The notes: generated by a model not told the origin, from the sequence alone. Positions 1 through 11,891 are shown, numbered from the stretch's first letter. The stretch is DNA of 64,000 nt from Phascolomyces articulosus (GCA_025677815.1 JAIXMP010000054.1:1-64000); one strand, 5' to 3'. A program made the numbers and translations.

Positions 1-551
1 AATCAATGCATTGGTAAAAATTCTCTTAGTAAATTCTTACAAGATGGATGCAAAAATATTGGAATTGATTACAAGAGAATTACAAACCACTCCTTGAGGA
101 AAACTAATGACACAAGATTGTTTGCTGCTGGAGTTGAAGAGCAACTCATTATGGAATCAGCTAGTAAATTATCTCATTTTTATTGTTTTATACATATTCT
201 TCTGAGTATTCTTATACTTATCCATGTCTATTTTTATAAGGCATCTTAGCACTGATGCAGTGCATAAATATAAGCTGTTGATGACTGAGCAAAGAATGTA
301 GACAGCAGTACTTTTGACTTGTCCATCTGAAGCTTCCTCCAGCTCAAGCACAAGTTTAGTCCAACACACTCAAATTTTAAAGTGTGTTCGAAACTGAATA
401 AAGCCAATTGATTTATCAGAATTCGAATAAACGTCAAACTAAGAAGTTTGCTGTTGGGTAATCTGCTGAAACTGGGGATGTTGCTACTGGTCCATCCATC
501 AACATCAATGCTTCAAATGCATCGGTGAACGCATTGGTGAAGTACTTTCAG
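1..551 (+). pseudogene. Relic of a tyrosine-recombinase-like (Crypton/DUF3504-type) protein, 5' truncated by the window edge
   Basis: Frame 1 is open from base 1 to a stop at 247-249. It contains NHSLRKTNDTRLFAAGVEEQ (about 94-153), which resembles the box II region (HxLR) of eukaryotic tyrosine recombinases of the Crypton/DUF3504 type, where an NHSLRAT..TRLF.AGV.E segment is typical. After that segment the frame becomes hydrophobic and non-specific. A second in-frame stretch at 471-551 (TGDVATGPSININASNASVN) sits in another frame and could be the C-terminal end, followed by a GTGTGT-type donor. No catalytic Tyr can be placed with confidence. This is either a decayed transposon gene or the end of a gene that continues to the left. 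Family assignment is by motif recall only. Confidence 0.5.
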
Positions 552-680
552 GTGTGTGTTTTCTGCTACATCAAAACATAATATTTCTTCTTTTGGTATC
601 AATTTAAATATTTAAATATAAAGATGATAGACATAAACATTTTAGACATCTAATATGATATACAAAAAGTGTAATAAGTA

Positions 681-782
681 ACCTTATCCCCCTTCTCGGC
701 GTATATGGCGTTATCATGGCCCTTGGGACTCCGTCCCTCGGGCTTGATAAATGCCATATCACCCTCCAAGGCAGGAGATAAC
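681..782. repeat. Imperfect ~100-bp inverted repeat (hairpin)
   Basis: The two halves fold on each other around GGGACtccGTCCC at about 726-738. The outer arms pair TATATGGCgTTATCA (702-716) with TGATAAatGCCATATC (745-760). Weaker pairing continues to about 681 and 782 through the CTTATCCCCCTT and GGCAGGAGATAA blocks. No coding potential is visible. It looks like a small foldback or MITE-like repeat. Confidence 0.6.
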
Positions 783-940
783 TAATACCTATACAACACT
801 ATGTAAAATTGATCAACATCCCAAGTCAACAAACGTTACTGGATTCATGATCGACATCCAGTTTCTGGTTGACCGCTATGGTTAAGAGTACGGCATATGC
901 AGTGATCAAATAGCAAAAAAGGATGATAGTGATAAAATTA

Positions 941-1640
941 TGAACGACAGAGCCAAAGTTAACCGGGAATGCAAGGATGACTTTGATAGTATGTTGGATC
1001 TTTGTGAAGGTAACGAATGGTCTGGCAGTATTGCTTCGTAATTTCAATCATCTGGGCCTACTGGGTGCCTCAACTCTATTCATCTTGTTGGTAATGAATT
1101 GTACGTTGTTTTGGGAAGATACGAAATCAAGTTCCCATCAAGCTTTACAAATATTTCGGATCTACTCCCGTTGATGTATGATTTATTTACGTGGAGGGAA
1201 AGCATGTACGAAGCAAGCGATTTTATTCGGGGCAAAGTGACTGAAAAACACCAACTACATTCACGAGCTTCTATGTCTCCATCAACGCTTCATAAAATAT
1301 TACAGAGACACGACCTACTCACCACCAGAAAAAAGCCACTCACTGGCACATGTCTTCAAATTTATATGGATATGTGTCTACGAATTTTACTGAAAAGCTT
1401 CTTAAAGAGTTTCATTCAGCATCATCACCCTCGACATCGACATCAACAAAGCCATCAAGTTCTTCTACCATTTATGAAAACCTAATATATGATTCAAATG
1501 ACTGGGCGTTAGGAGAAAAGTGGTATAATTCTATTTTGGACATAGAATTGGACGAAAGTCCTTATGGTGATAATATGTGGTCCCTCCCGGTTCAACAAAC
1601 AATACCTCTCAAAAATCATGTTAACATCCTATTACTATAG
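941..1640 (+). pseudogene. Broken protein-coding remnant of unknown family
   Basis: A coding-looking stretch runs about 1049-1350 (for example NELYVVLGRYEIKFPSSFTN and PLMYDLFTWRESMYEASDF). It has no ATG at a sensible place. An upstream piece from ATG 941 ends at a stop near 1039 in another frame. After about 1350 the best frame shifts to one that is Ser/Thr-rich and ends near 1640 (SNDWALGEKWYNSILDIELD). Three frames within 700 bp indicate frameshifts or unrecognised introns. The middle part has the feel of transposon-associated hypothetical proteins that are common in Mucorales, but I cannot name it. Confidence 0.4.
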
Positions 1641-3222
1641 TTTGCTTTTTTTTCCAACTCATGTCCTTTCACTTCCCCTTCATCAATACCCCTTTTTTCA
1701 ACTCTCATCCTATAAATTAGTATCTGTCAATTCTTTCTTGGATTGATCCTCCGAACTTTGAGCAAAATGGGTAATTATTGATCTTTTCTTTTACTTCCCT
1801 CCTTTCTTTTCACACTTCAATTTATATCTTTGTATGCTTTTATCTCGATGTTTCCTTATAAACTCAAGTCTCATCCACAACTTACTACAGACACATACCT
1901 TTAAAGAATATATTTTATATATTCTATTTATATTCACATGATACCCCTCTTCTTTTTTCATTTAATTTTAATTTGACTCTTTTTCCTCCCTTACCTCGAC
2001 CTTTTCCTTATAACCCAATAAGGTTTTTTATATTCTTTTATCCTTTTTTTTTGAGCCGTCTCGATCGGGATGCCATACCAGGCGATAGTTCTTAGAAGAC
2101 ATAATAAAAGACAAAATTTTAACCGTATCTGTCAATTCATTTTATACCTCTTTTTTTTTCTATTGTCTCTGGCATCCAACACTCTATGATCATTATCATC
2201 AGTTTCTTTATTAAAAATATGTAAATAGTATATTGTTGATTGTTATTATTTTGTTTTCTTTGTGTAATGGAGTTACATCATGTGTTGAGTTATTTTGTTG
2301 ATGATGACAAAAAGGAGAGGGGTGCACATTGCTATAAACATTATGGGTCACTGAGTGGATGCAGTGGCAAGAATCTGACACATATGTTGACATTTTTGGT
2401 CTGATAAGTATGAAAGACGTGGATTCAATTATATATAGTTGATTAGCTTCCTTTATTTTTTTTAACTTTGGCTGTAGTACATAACATACAAATCAAAATT
2501 TATTATAATCACATGAATGGTCTTGTTTGTGTAAGTGAGCACACCCATATCTATACTGATTGGTTATCATTTGCTTTGTGGTAATGACTTTGATTGAATT
2601 TGACGGTTCAATGAGGCTAAAAAGATATCCAAGCATTGGAATGCTTCTACTTCATATTTGCATGTATAAAAAGTGTGATATCCATCATACGTAATGTCTA
2701 TAATTATTCTCGAAAAATTATAAAAAATAAACCCCCACCCGGCGCCGCACATATATAATTATATTCGCTGTGTGTAAATGATACCTTTTCTATATAACTT
2801 ATTTCATCGCGGATAAACATATATAACAATCTATTACTATGATTCACTATATTCGAATAAAATAAAAAAGTATAATATATCCATTCTATAATTTATACGT
2901 ATGTTTCTGAATCATACTGTATTCCTCGTAGCCCAAATTCATTTTCATTTTAACGCTGGTAAAGATTTATTCAATATAGCTCGATTTGTGCGCAGTGGCT
3001 CAAATTGTGAATTCTGGCTCATTTTCAGCTTGATAGACCATTTTAATTTTGAATGGCCAAATTCAATTTCCATCGCTGTACTGTCAAATGCGAAAGCAAA
3101 AAAGATCCCGTAAGTGCACGAGATCGTTACACAAACTATGATCGATGGCATTCCCCGAATATGGACGAACTTCATTTTCCTCCTCTCTCAAAACGCTTTC
3201 CTTTACAACATTAACTTGCAGC
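1641..3222. other. Intergenic, no supported gene
   Basis: AT-rich sequence with pyrimidine-rich runs (1650-2170) and no coherent reading frame or RNA gene that I can recognise. The last 100 bases form the leader of the F-box gene. Confidence 0.6.
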
Positions 3223-4561
3223 ATGCCGGTTGACAGCAAAACCATTGTGATTATGGAATCAAATAATAAAGAAACAACAAAAAACCATGAATTATTCAAC
3301 ATATTGCCATTCGACATTTTAGTGAATATATTTGGTCATTTCACTCAAGTAGAATGCATACAATGTATGGTTGTCTGTAAGACTTGGTATAAAAAGATTC
3401 CTTTTTACACTCAACAGGTGTGGTTGAACATAACCATTGATGGCACCCCTGCTTATCAATATAGTCGAACATGGTTACAATTTACTGGAGAGCATGTGAA
3501 AAGCTTCACCTTCCACGGCTTTCAAGAAATGAATCTCTATCCAGTGATGCAACAGCTTATTGATCATGGATGTGTTAAGCTTCAATGCCTAAGTATGTGG
3601 TTTTCAAGGCATTTTGGAAAGAGATAATATTAAAATATTTTTTTACAGGTTTTGAAGAGTGTACTATACCTCAACAAGCAATTTTTTTACCGCTTCTATC
3701 ACAAATCGCATGTCATGTCAAATACCTTTCCATGTTGTTCCACTTATCCAATGTCTCCTTTCTTGGTATCATGCGGTCATGTCCAATTATTACTCGATTC
3801 ATATTTAAGCCTACGGCTCAAGCGTATAATATACATGATATCTGCGTTAAAGAGCCTCTTTTAATCGAATACAACAACAATAATAATGATGATTATGATC
3901 TACACCATCCCCCCAAATTACCAAGAAAACTCAATTTATTACCAAACAACACAATCACAGAAATATGTCTCGATGTTCTTTTGGATAAACAAATTCGATT
4001 AGAACCTATTTTACAAGAATGCCCAAACCTGCAATATCTTATATGTGCAAACCATAGTACAGATGGAGTCTACCATCCCAATACGCGAATACACAGATCC
4101 ATGGCTTTGGATCTTGACCTAATATTTTTCTGGTGTCCGAAACTCAAGTACTTGGAGACAAACAATTATGGGTATAATATGTATCTGGATACCACGATTA
4201 TCGGGATAATTACTACAAAAGACTAAAGGAAGAGGGAAACAATAGGGCCAGAGAAACCATTACTGATAATGGTCTTAAGTGTCTTATCGTATGCGAATCA
4301 GATTACTTTGGGCCCCAACAAATTGGCCCACGTATTTTGCATAATGCGCACAGCCTGAAGTATTTGATTATCTGCAAGCCACCATTAATTGAACATCAAG
4401 CAGGAACAATACCTGCAAACAAAGACTGGTCTTCGGTGCTTCAGGCACTCCACGCGCCGCATCTCCAGACATTAGAATTGGATGGCATCTTGTATGATAA
4501 AGATGCGTTATTAAATGCCACCAGACAATGTACTGTTTTGGAAACACTTATTGTACATTGA
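3223..4561 (+). CDS. F-box/LRR-like protein (one intron, one apparent frameshift)
   Basis: The N-terminal F-box (about residues 24-60, LFNILPFDILVNIFGHFTQV, then VVCKTWYKKI) should bind Skp1 in an SCF ubiquitin ligase. The remainder has LRR-like repeats with phrases such as LQCLSF, VKYLSMLF, CPNLQYLIC, CPKLKYLE, LKYLIICKPP and LQTLELDG. An intron at 3593-3648 (GTATGT...ACAG) restores the frame exactly. Near 4165-4225 the frame must shift by one base to continue from LKYLETNNYGYN into DNYYKRLKEEGNNRARETIT. This is either a small atypical intron (GTATAATATG at about 4171, AAAG at about 4222) or a frameshift mutation. ATG 3223 was chosen over 3145 and 3253 because it lies just ahead of the domain; the choice is uncertain. 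The substrate is unknown. Confidence 0.75.
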
Positions 4562-5041
4562 TCACACTCAAGAATGTATCCGCAACACTTTTTGCGTTTA
4601 GACAGGGCAATACAGAATCTTACTTTCTTCAGTTACATTATGATATATGATTCAATCGATCATGTATATATTGTAAAACCTGAATATTTGTACACTTGAT
4701 ACTACTAAATCTCCAGAGATTTTTGTATAATATTTTATATGATACAGTGAGTTTGTTCTGTATCTTCTTTTTTTATACTATTGTAATTGTAAATATCATT
4801 TATGAAAAGAGCTTTTTTTTTTCTTGTTAAATCATTTTCTGACATGAATGGCACAACATATAAAAATGGAAGAATAAAAAGTTGAAAAAAAATGCAGCTC
4901 AGTTATTAAAACTAAACGCGAATTGAATCTATTTTTCCAACACTCTTTTTTTTACATACCATATTACTTTTTTTTCACCCATGCATAAACTAATAAAAGA
5001 GGGTACGGTACGTACTGGTTTGACACAAGGTATCGAATATA
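4562..5041. other. Intergenic between F-box gene and TIP41
   Basis: AT-rich 3' flank and upstream region with homopolymer runs. No gene or RNA recognised. Confidence 0.6.
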
Positions 5042-5648
5042 ATGGCTGGTCTATCATTAGTAAAAAATCACCCATTTGTAACTCTACCGAAATGGACAAG
5101 TAAAATATTATCTCTCTCTTAATCTATATTTCTGTTTCTTTTACGATCTTGAAATAATAATCTTGGGAACTGTGGTTTATAACATTTTAGTGTTCAAAAA
5201 GATCTCGGGTTACCACCACCAGAGATGGTCTTTGGCAATAATTTAGTGACACTTTCAAAAGATAACCAAACTATTCTTACATTTAATGCTCGTGATGCGC
5301 TGGCGCAAGTCGAACATAACGATAATAATATCAAAGTTGCTTATGCAGCGGAATGGGCCAGGAACAGCACGCGTTCAGATGTAAAAGATGTGGTTAAGCC
5401 TTACGATTGGACATACTCAACAACGTATAAAGGTACAGGAGATGGATTTGAAAAGGCAGAGGAACCAGCAGTGGATGTAGCTCGATTACAAAAGCAAGAA
5501 CCTATTTTGTTTTATGATGAAGTGATCCTTTATGAAGATGAATTAGCAGATAATGGAACCACCTTGGTATCAATCCGACTGGTAAAGATACATCGATCAA
5601 TGAAATAATATGCATGGGGATTTGGGAGGGGGGACTATTTGAACTTTG

Positions 5649-5682
<34 letters not shown>

Positions 5683-6096
5683 GCAACGATAACATGAATC
5701 TATATATCATATAGCGCGTCATGCCATCCTGTTTTTTGATTTTACATAGAATGTTTTTACGTGTTGATAATGTGGTATTTCGAATAAATGATACCCGTAT
5801 TTACCATGAATTTGGATCGCTTTATGTTGTACGTGAATATACATCAAGAGAAGATCGATTTCAAAATGTTTTTAATGTAAGTATCTTTTTTATTGGAGGT
5901 TATATAAAACATTGATGGACGGATGAATACCTATTGTACCAGAAGAATATGTATTTTAACATGTCCCTGCTTTTTTATAATTATAAAGAAATTGCCAGCA
6001 GCAAAAAGTGATGTGTCACTCCTTGGGGATCCAAATTGGGTTGGCTCGAAACTTCCTCCACCTTCTTTATTTACGCGGGAAAGATTTACGTTATAA
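5042..6096 (+). CDS. TIP41: TIP41-like protein (TOR/PP2A pathway regulator), four exons
   Basis: TIP41/TIPRL proteins bind PP2A-type phosphatase catalytic subunits or Tap42 and act in TOR signalling in the cytoplasm (family knowledge). Visible family landmarks are LPPPEMVFGNN, VVKPYDWTYSTTYKGT, EPILFYDEVILYEDELADNG, MPSCFLILHRMFLRVDNV, RINDTRIYHEFG and VVREYTSRE. Exons: 5042-5099, about 5202-5581, 5715-5876, 5989-6096; the last three junctions keep phase. The first acceptor is ambiguous. TTTTAG at 5190 gives the wrong phase with donor 5100, whereas AAAAAG at 5201 keeps frame and gives WT-N-LGLPPPE. The predicted length of about 235 aa is a little short for the family (about 270). The intron after exon 2 contains a 30-base poly(A) run. 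Confidence 0.93.
5651..5680 (+). repeat. Poly(A) tract, 30 A, inside a TIP41 intron
   Basis: Thirty consecutive A residues lie between donor 5582 and acceptor 5714. Probably a length-variable homopolymer. Confidence 0.9.
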
Positions 6097-7970
6097 AACC
6101 AAGCAAACACCTGATAAATACATTAAAAAATTGTTATCACTAGCATTTCACAAATACGGATAACTTATGAGTCTTTCAACAACACTGGATAAGTTGGTTG
6201 ATTAGTAAAAGGGAAAAGGGAAAAAATTAGGTTTACTTTCCATTGATCGATACATGGATGACTGTGCGATAAATAATTTCAAAAGAATACTATTAGAAAG
6301 AAAAATAGTCGAGGTTAGAGGAATATGATCTTAGCAGGAAGAATAGTTGGGTTTTGGTTGACAGATTATACGTGAGATGATAGAACAAAGATGACTTGTA
6401 CAAATACCAAACAAAATGTGTATGGTAGCTATCTCAAAATTAAAAAAAGGGCACTGAAAATACTTTATATAGTGAGACCCTTTGTAATCCAAGTGAAACA
6501 AACTGTGCTTCCAAGTAACTCAGTCAGGAACCACTTTTAACTACTGGTTTGCATGACAACGGCACCTTCCATAAACAATACAGCAGTGTGCTACGCCACA
6601 TACATGCTAGGTGTCGAGTTTTAAATTTAAAACTTTCTTTACTCTCTCCAGCTTTTTGTCTTTAACAAGTACACCTACAACAGATTATTCCAAAAACCTT
6701 GGTGGGCTATCAGTATCTACACCATTAGTCCAAATGAAGGAACACTAAAGATTTCGGTATAATGCTATGCATGCTTGGCGACAAGCTACTGACAATGCCA
6801 TGTGAATAGCGTGCACTTTTTTTTTCTTTTTGTCTACAGATTTTCAAGGTTATCAAGGTATTCACGTTCTTTAAGTTCTTCAAGTCATTCAAGTTATTCA
6901 CGATATTCAAGTCATTCAATATAGTCAAGTTTTCCTTTCATAAATTACAGTAGCATTTGGGTCGACATACTGCTGATATAGTATAGTCGTTTGGATACTT
7001 AGCCCATCAACCGAGGAACAGGGCAGATTTCTTCTCCTTCTTTTTAATAAACACAAAGTGTTTGGTATTATATAGAAAGAGTTACTTCTTAAGTTTTTCT
7101 TGTTAAAAATCTTTAATAAAACACCCAATTGTATGTTTATTCATTCTAAATCTTAGAAGATTGAAAAAAAAAGACTTTTGCTTCGGAATGCTTCCGAATG
7201 CACAGGCCATGCCAATAAAATAAACGAGAAGTTCTTGGAACAACCCGCTAGTATCAGCGTTCGATATAAAATGATGAATGTAAGTTACGGGATTGTGTAT
7301 GCGTATAACACGCTGTGCGATGATTAGTTTCTTTCAGTCACATTCAGTAAATTATAAAATATATTTAGAATAATAACCACTAATACCCTCGATATCGATC
7401 CTCCTTATTCGTATAGAATAAATGAAATGTGCGGGAAAGATGAATCAATATATATCATATGATAATAGCAATAATCCATAGAAGTGTTTATTTATGGTAA
7501 CCAAATTGTCTATTTATACATGACCATGAGATATTATTACTATAATAATAATCTACAAACAACAATGGCATACGTGCATTAATAGTTACTGTGTCTAATC
7601 TGCATAAAAAAATTGGTGAGCTCAATCGTGGATAATTTAATTTTCCATGTTTAATTTTCACTGCGCTGTCTATCTCGTAACTTATCCTTTGTGATCCTTT
7701 TTTTTACTTCTTTCAAAGAACTCTCTTTCCCAAATATACACACTCACTCACATATGCAAAAAAAGGATGAGGAAATCTATCAATAGGAAGTTGATTAATT
7801 GGTTTATTATTTAATTACGGAATATTATGGAACAACGTGGGATACATGTTTCGACCTGATGTTGAAGTATATCAATCTGTTATATAGAGATCAGGCAATA
7901 TTTGAGGAATACAAACAATTTTAAATTCTCCAATTTATATTCGCTTTAGCATGCCAGAAACTAGGCATCG
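6097..7970. other. Intergenic, no supported gene
   Basis: AT-rich sequence with no convincing ORF, splice pattern or RNA. A diverged internal repeat of the phrase TTCAAGT(T/C)ATTCA occurs at about 6840-6930. Confidence 0.5.
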
Positions 7971-8470
7971 CCTACCATGATCATCAGTGGTCAAACGAGT
8001 ATTGACTGGACGCAAGTTTTAAATAGAATTGAATGAAAACGCCTTCTTGATGAACAGCGTGAAGAACTGCATTGTATTCATTATGTTCATCAAGATAGTC
8101 CTCGTAATGTATTCTTACTTAAACTTCAACAGCATCTACAACACGAATGAATTTTAGAAATGCAGTAACGCCAGCAACGTCAACGTCGTGCAGAACAGCA
8201 GTATCAACAACAATGGACAACCCATTTGTAGTTTGACATTACTCCATTTCTTTATTTTTAAATTGGATTTTTATTACTTCATTATATTAATTCTTAATTC
8301 AGTCATCTTGACCCCTTCTTCTGTTTCAACTTAACCCAGATTCTACCTCAACATATTCCACTGCAGAAGAATTTATTCCAAGTAAAAGTATAAAGCCCCA
8401 CCATCTGGCGCTGATAAAAATCAACAACAATACAATAATTATGGCCAATACCAATATCATTGTAATTATT
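7971..8470 (+). pseudogene. Decayed Gln-rich gene remnant
   Basis: From an ATG at 7977 one frame reads coding-like text (SGQTSIDWTQVLNRIE, KRLLDEQREELHCIHYVHQD, SPRNVFLLKLQQHL, RQQRQRRAEQQYQQQWTTHL) but is broken by several in-frame stops. About 100 bp later there is another coding-like block, and its alternative frame gives PPSGADKNQQQYNNYGQYQY. The even spacing of plausible codons with a few stops suggests a dead Q-rich protein gene rather than an expressed one. No family recognised. Confidence 0.4.
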
Positions 8471-8845
8471 ATAATTCCCTACTATTTTTGCATATCTTCT
8501 GGAATATTGTTTTTGTTTTTTATGTTGAATTAAAACTAGGGCGTATTTTACAAAAGACTAAAGAAAGCCTGGCAATAAAAATATGAGTGTTGGATCACTA
8601 CATTGACAACATTATATACCTCACAAAGTTAGAATACTAAACCTTACACACCTTTTTTTTTGGGGGGGAAGAAACAGTCATTTATCAAAACATCAAGGGA
8701 AAAAAAAATAAGGCATGTTTTAACAAGTAATGATATGTTTTTTATTCCTGTTTTTTTTAATAAAATTATATATCATTTGATTATTCAATTGAGTGCCTAT
8801 GGATTTGATAAGCTGAACATGTTTATTTGCTCTTTTTATCTAATA

Positions 8846-9729
8846 TCAGTATCCAATGAGTCTGTTGTACATTTTGGAACGGTAACTTTCAGATCTCAAA
8901 TCAGAGTTGATTTTCAAGCATGTAAATACGTGTGGACCGGCTTCAGTATAATATGCAGCACGAAAAGTACCTTTTATGTTTTCCTAATATAAGAACAAAG
9001 AGAAACAAGTCATCATTATTAAATTGTATTTGATAGTATTGAATTGTCATTATATTAATATGCTGAGAAAAAGAAAAAATACCTTTTCAAAGTTTGGTAA
9101 TGTGATTGTGTGCGTAAGCTAGCAGTAAAACATTTGTGGATTGAAACAAACAATCATATTTTTTTTAGTTTGACATTTCTATTGGATATATATTGCCAAT
9201 CCATATTATTTTTCATACATACAGTAAAGGGTCCAATTTCAAAAGGACATTGGACCTCATTTCCACTTTTCTTGAGTTCATCACAGATATCTTCAAAGCG
9301 AGCTGTATATCGTTGACCTGATGGTTTTGCATTAAACATGACAGCCGCAGAGATTGAACCTTCCGGTTGTTTCTTGAGGTGACCTTGAATATTAAAAGTG
9401 AGCTCTTTTCCAGGGACAGGCTTTGAAGGTGTTATGGTAACTTCATTGACGGAGAGCGCGGAATACTCTTCATTACCTGGTTATTATTGTCACCAAAAAG
9501 AGTAGAAACATGTTTAATAATAACCTGAATAAATAAGATATACATGTAGAGAAGTGCCTTTAGCAATCATAAAAGCAAAGTAGAATACTTTACCACATGG
9601 TGTGATGGAGAAAGAGGACCGTTTTTCACCATACACAAAGCTGGATTGTAACCATGATGGAAAAACAGCTATTGCTACTTGACAAAGAATTAAAAGAATA
9701 AGAGAAATATAAAGGTAATATCGAGTCAT
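8846..9729 (-). CDS. NPC2: Secreted ML-domain lipid-transfer protein (NPC2 / PG-PI transfer protein type), four exons
   Basis: ML-domain proteins bind sterols or phospholipids and work in the vacuole or secretory lumen (family knowledge). Exons on the minus strand: 9594-9729, 9223-9476, 9083-9118, 8846-8983. All three introns have GT..AG ends and all phases close, giving 187 aa. The N terminus MTRYYLYISLILLILCQVAI is a clear signal peptide. Landmarks follow the family: SITPCGNEEYSALSVNEVTI, PSKPVPGKELTFNIQGHL, ARFEDICDELKKSGNEVQCP, then FEIGPFTLTHTITLPNF and a C-terminal FTCLKI strand. Cysteines at ITPCG, DICDE, VQCP and FTCL fit the conserved disulfides. The gene stands alone. Confidence 0.9.
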
Positions 9730-10340
9730 AGCAACTTGAAAATTGGAAGATAAAAAGAAGTGTGTAAAGTTTTATTAAGTGTGAACAAGAAATATGTAAA
9801 ACTGCCACGAATCCTTTATGAAACAATAAATAAACAAGATTTCCAGCTGATGTTTATTATTTACAGTTGAGAATGCCAAAACAAAGGTCCAACTTTGTTA
9901 CACGTCATGCATCTCACAAAATAAATTCTTCGTTATAACACAAGTATAAAATAGAAATGGATGGGTACATATGGGCTGCTAATATAAAATGAACATCTGT
10001 TTGATATGGTTGTTTATATGTAACATATCATCCATACGTAATCAGGACGTGTGGTTTGCATGTTTTTTTATACATTTCGATACCTTCCCCCTTTGTTTCG
10101 AAATAGAATTCTTTTCGTTTACTACCACTGGTCTACAACCAAATAAGTATATCCTAAATTAGAATGCGTGAAAGAGACAACAAAACACAACCAATTTGGA
10201 TATGTGCTGAAGCAAGATGCCATAAATGTTGTTACAAATATCTAATATACACTATTATTGCTTTGATTCATTCTCACCCATATATTAAAATTACATACTT
10301 TGCATCACAAAAAAAACTCTCGGCATTTGAACAGATTGAA
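9730..10340. other. Intergenic between divergent genes
   Basis: Upstream region of the minus-strand ML gene and the plus-strand genes from 10341. No further gene seen. Confidence 0.6.
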
Positions 10341-10521
10341 ATGAAAATGACGCATCGTTACTCATCATATTCTATTCCACCGGATAGTCCAAAAAAATGG
10401 TAATTCACCTAAACCCCTCCGCTTTATAAAAAATTGTGGCGTAACATATAGGTATCACACGCTCACTGAAGCCGAACTCTTCATTGCTTTTCATCCATAT
10501 CGCAGATATGGTGTAACATAG
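10341..10521 (+). CDS. Small spliced ORF, 42 aa, unknown
   Basis: Exon 10341-10399 joined to 10452-10521 across a 52-nt GT..AG intron gives an uninterrupted 42-residue protein ending RRYGVT. It includes YSIPPDSPKKWYHTLTEAEL and FIAFHPYRRYG. The start is ATG 10341, with another ATG two codons later. Preservation of frame across a short canonical intron and a non-low-complexity composition argue for a real small gene, or an upstream ORF of the next gene, which starts only 24 bases downstream. No family recognised. Confidence 0.4.
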
Positions 10522-10545
10522 TTTTCAGTTTTTTTTCATAACTTG

Positions 10546-11891
10546 ATGGAGGGTGATGTTATAGCATCTTGGCTCTTTGAATTGTTACAAGAAAAACAAT
10601 CTGAAGAGACATGGGATGACCTTTGCACAGCATTGTTAAAGACGGACGAAGAAGACGCCAACAATGAAAGAATCAATGTCATACGTAACGAAATTACACT
10701 CACTGATCCAAACATTATGGGCCCTATTGATCGACCTTTTTATTTGGGAATGGCACGTACTATAGCATACTGCTTTCATAATAATGAATTACCACCCAAT
10801 CTTGTTCGGAATCCTATCCACCTTCTTGTTGTCACTAATATAGAAAGGTATTGTTTTTTATTGTTTCCAAGAAGAGAGAGGTGGAAATATATAAATAAAG
10901 TTTGTATGAATATGTGACAAAGCGATTGATTGTTTTGGTTTTTTTTTTTTTATCTTTTTGGTGGGTGCTATATTTCAGGTTGGGTATGATACAAAAACAG
11001 TTGAGAACGATTGAGCATTCAAAAAATGGATTGCAGCAGCTTTTATTTAATGTAAATGAAATTCTTTTTCAAACTTTGATTTTATGATCCATACTTCGAG
11101 GACGAATATTGAATAACAGGATGATTTTCTTTTAAATTAGACACTTTCACACGAAGATTGGAGAATTTTTCTACACATCCGAACAACCGCTGGAGGAAAC
11201 ACATTCCATGTGATGCCACCCTCTTTGAATGAATGTATTGATACTTTTACTCGTGTATATCAAAAACCCAATGCCAAACCTCGTCGTCACGGCCAACAAT
11301 ATCAGCTATCTGTAGGAGCAAAAGCTTTAAGTAAACATTGGCATCGTGATCGTGAAGAACAATTTTGGGGAGTTTGTACAGGAAGTGAGTTAGTTTTTTT
11401 TTTTCAATGTTTACTACTTTTATCCTTCGTCTGTTAAACTACCATCCTCCCTTTATTCCCAATTTATGACTATGATAATGTACATATATTTATAATTTTA
11501 GACAAGTATAATAAGGAGGTCTTTTTTTCTAATCGTGTCACATTCTTTAATCGAATATAGCTGAAACAAAGAAAAATGAACACGCAAATCAAATATTAAT
11601 CAAAATATTAAGTGACCCTGTGTGGATAAATTTACATTCTTTACCGGTATGTTGTTGTTTATATACCCACACGGATGATGGATGTGAGGGGGGAATAATG
11701 GGAAATTTTTGAAAAAAGTATTAGAATGAGCTCCTTCTTTTTATTAGCATGATCGAACAGTCTATGAAATTCGTCAAAGTCAAGGATATGGTGTTCGATG
11801 GACCATAGATGAAAAAGGAGGTGCATGGGATTTTCGAGGATTTTTAGAACCACAAATGGAGGATGGACATGCATCGAAATGGGTTCATTAA
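10546..11891 (+). CDS. Conserved eukaryotic protein of unknown function, five exons
   Basis: Exons 10546-10847, 10979-11051, 11141-11384, 11561-11646, 11748-11891. All phases close, giving 282 aa. The C-terminal half has a very conserved-looking block: QQYQLSVGAKALSKHWHRDR, EEQFWGVCTG, KKNEHANQILIKILSDPVW, NLHSLPHDRTVYEIR, GYGVRW and FRGFLEPQMEDGHASKWVH. I recall the same pattern in plant, fungal and animal proteins of unknown function but cannot give a family name. No signal peptide or membrane span is visible, so it is probably soluble. A tiny extra exon at 11502-11519 was considered but breaks the phase; skipping it keeps frame. Confidence 0.8.

Noticed and set aside
4846..4862. 17-bp match (TGAATGGCACAACATAT) to the right arm of the 42-kb MITE
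   Set aside because: Similarity does not extend beyond the 17 bases; it may be a fragment but cannot be distinguished from chance.
11502..11519. Micro-exon in the conserved unknown gene
   Set aside because: Including it breaks phase with the next exon; skipping it keeps the frame.
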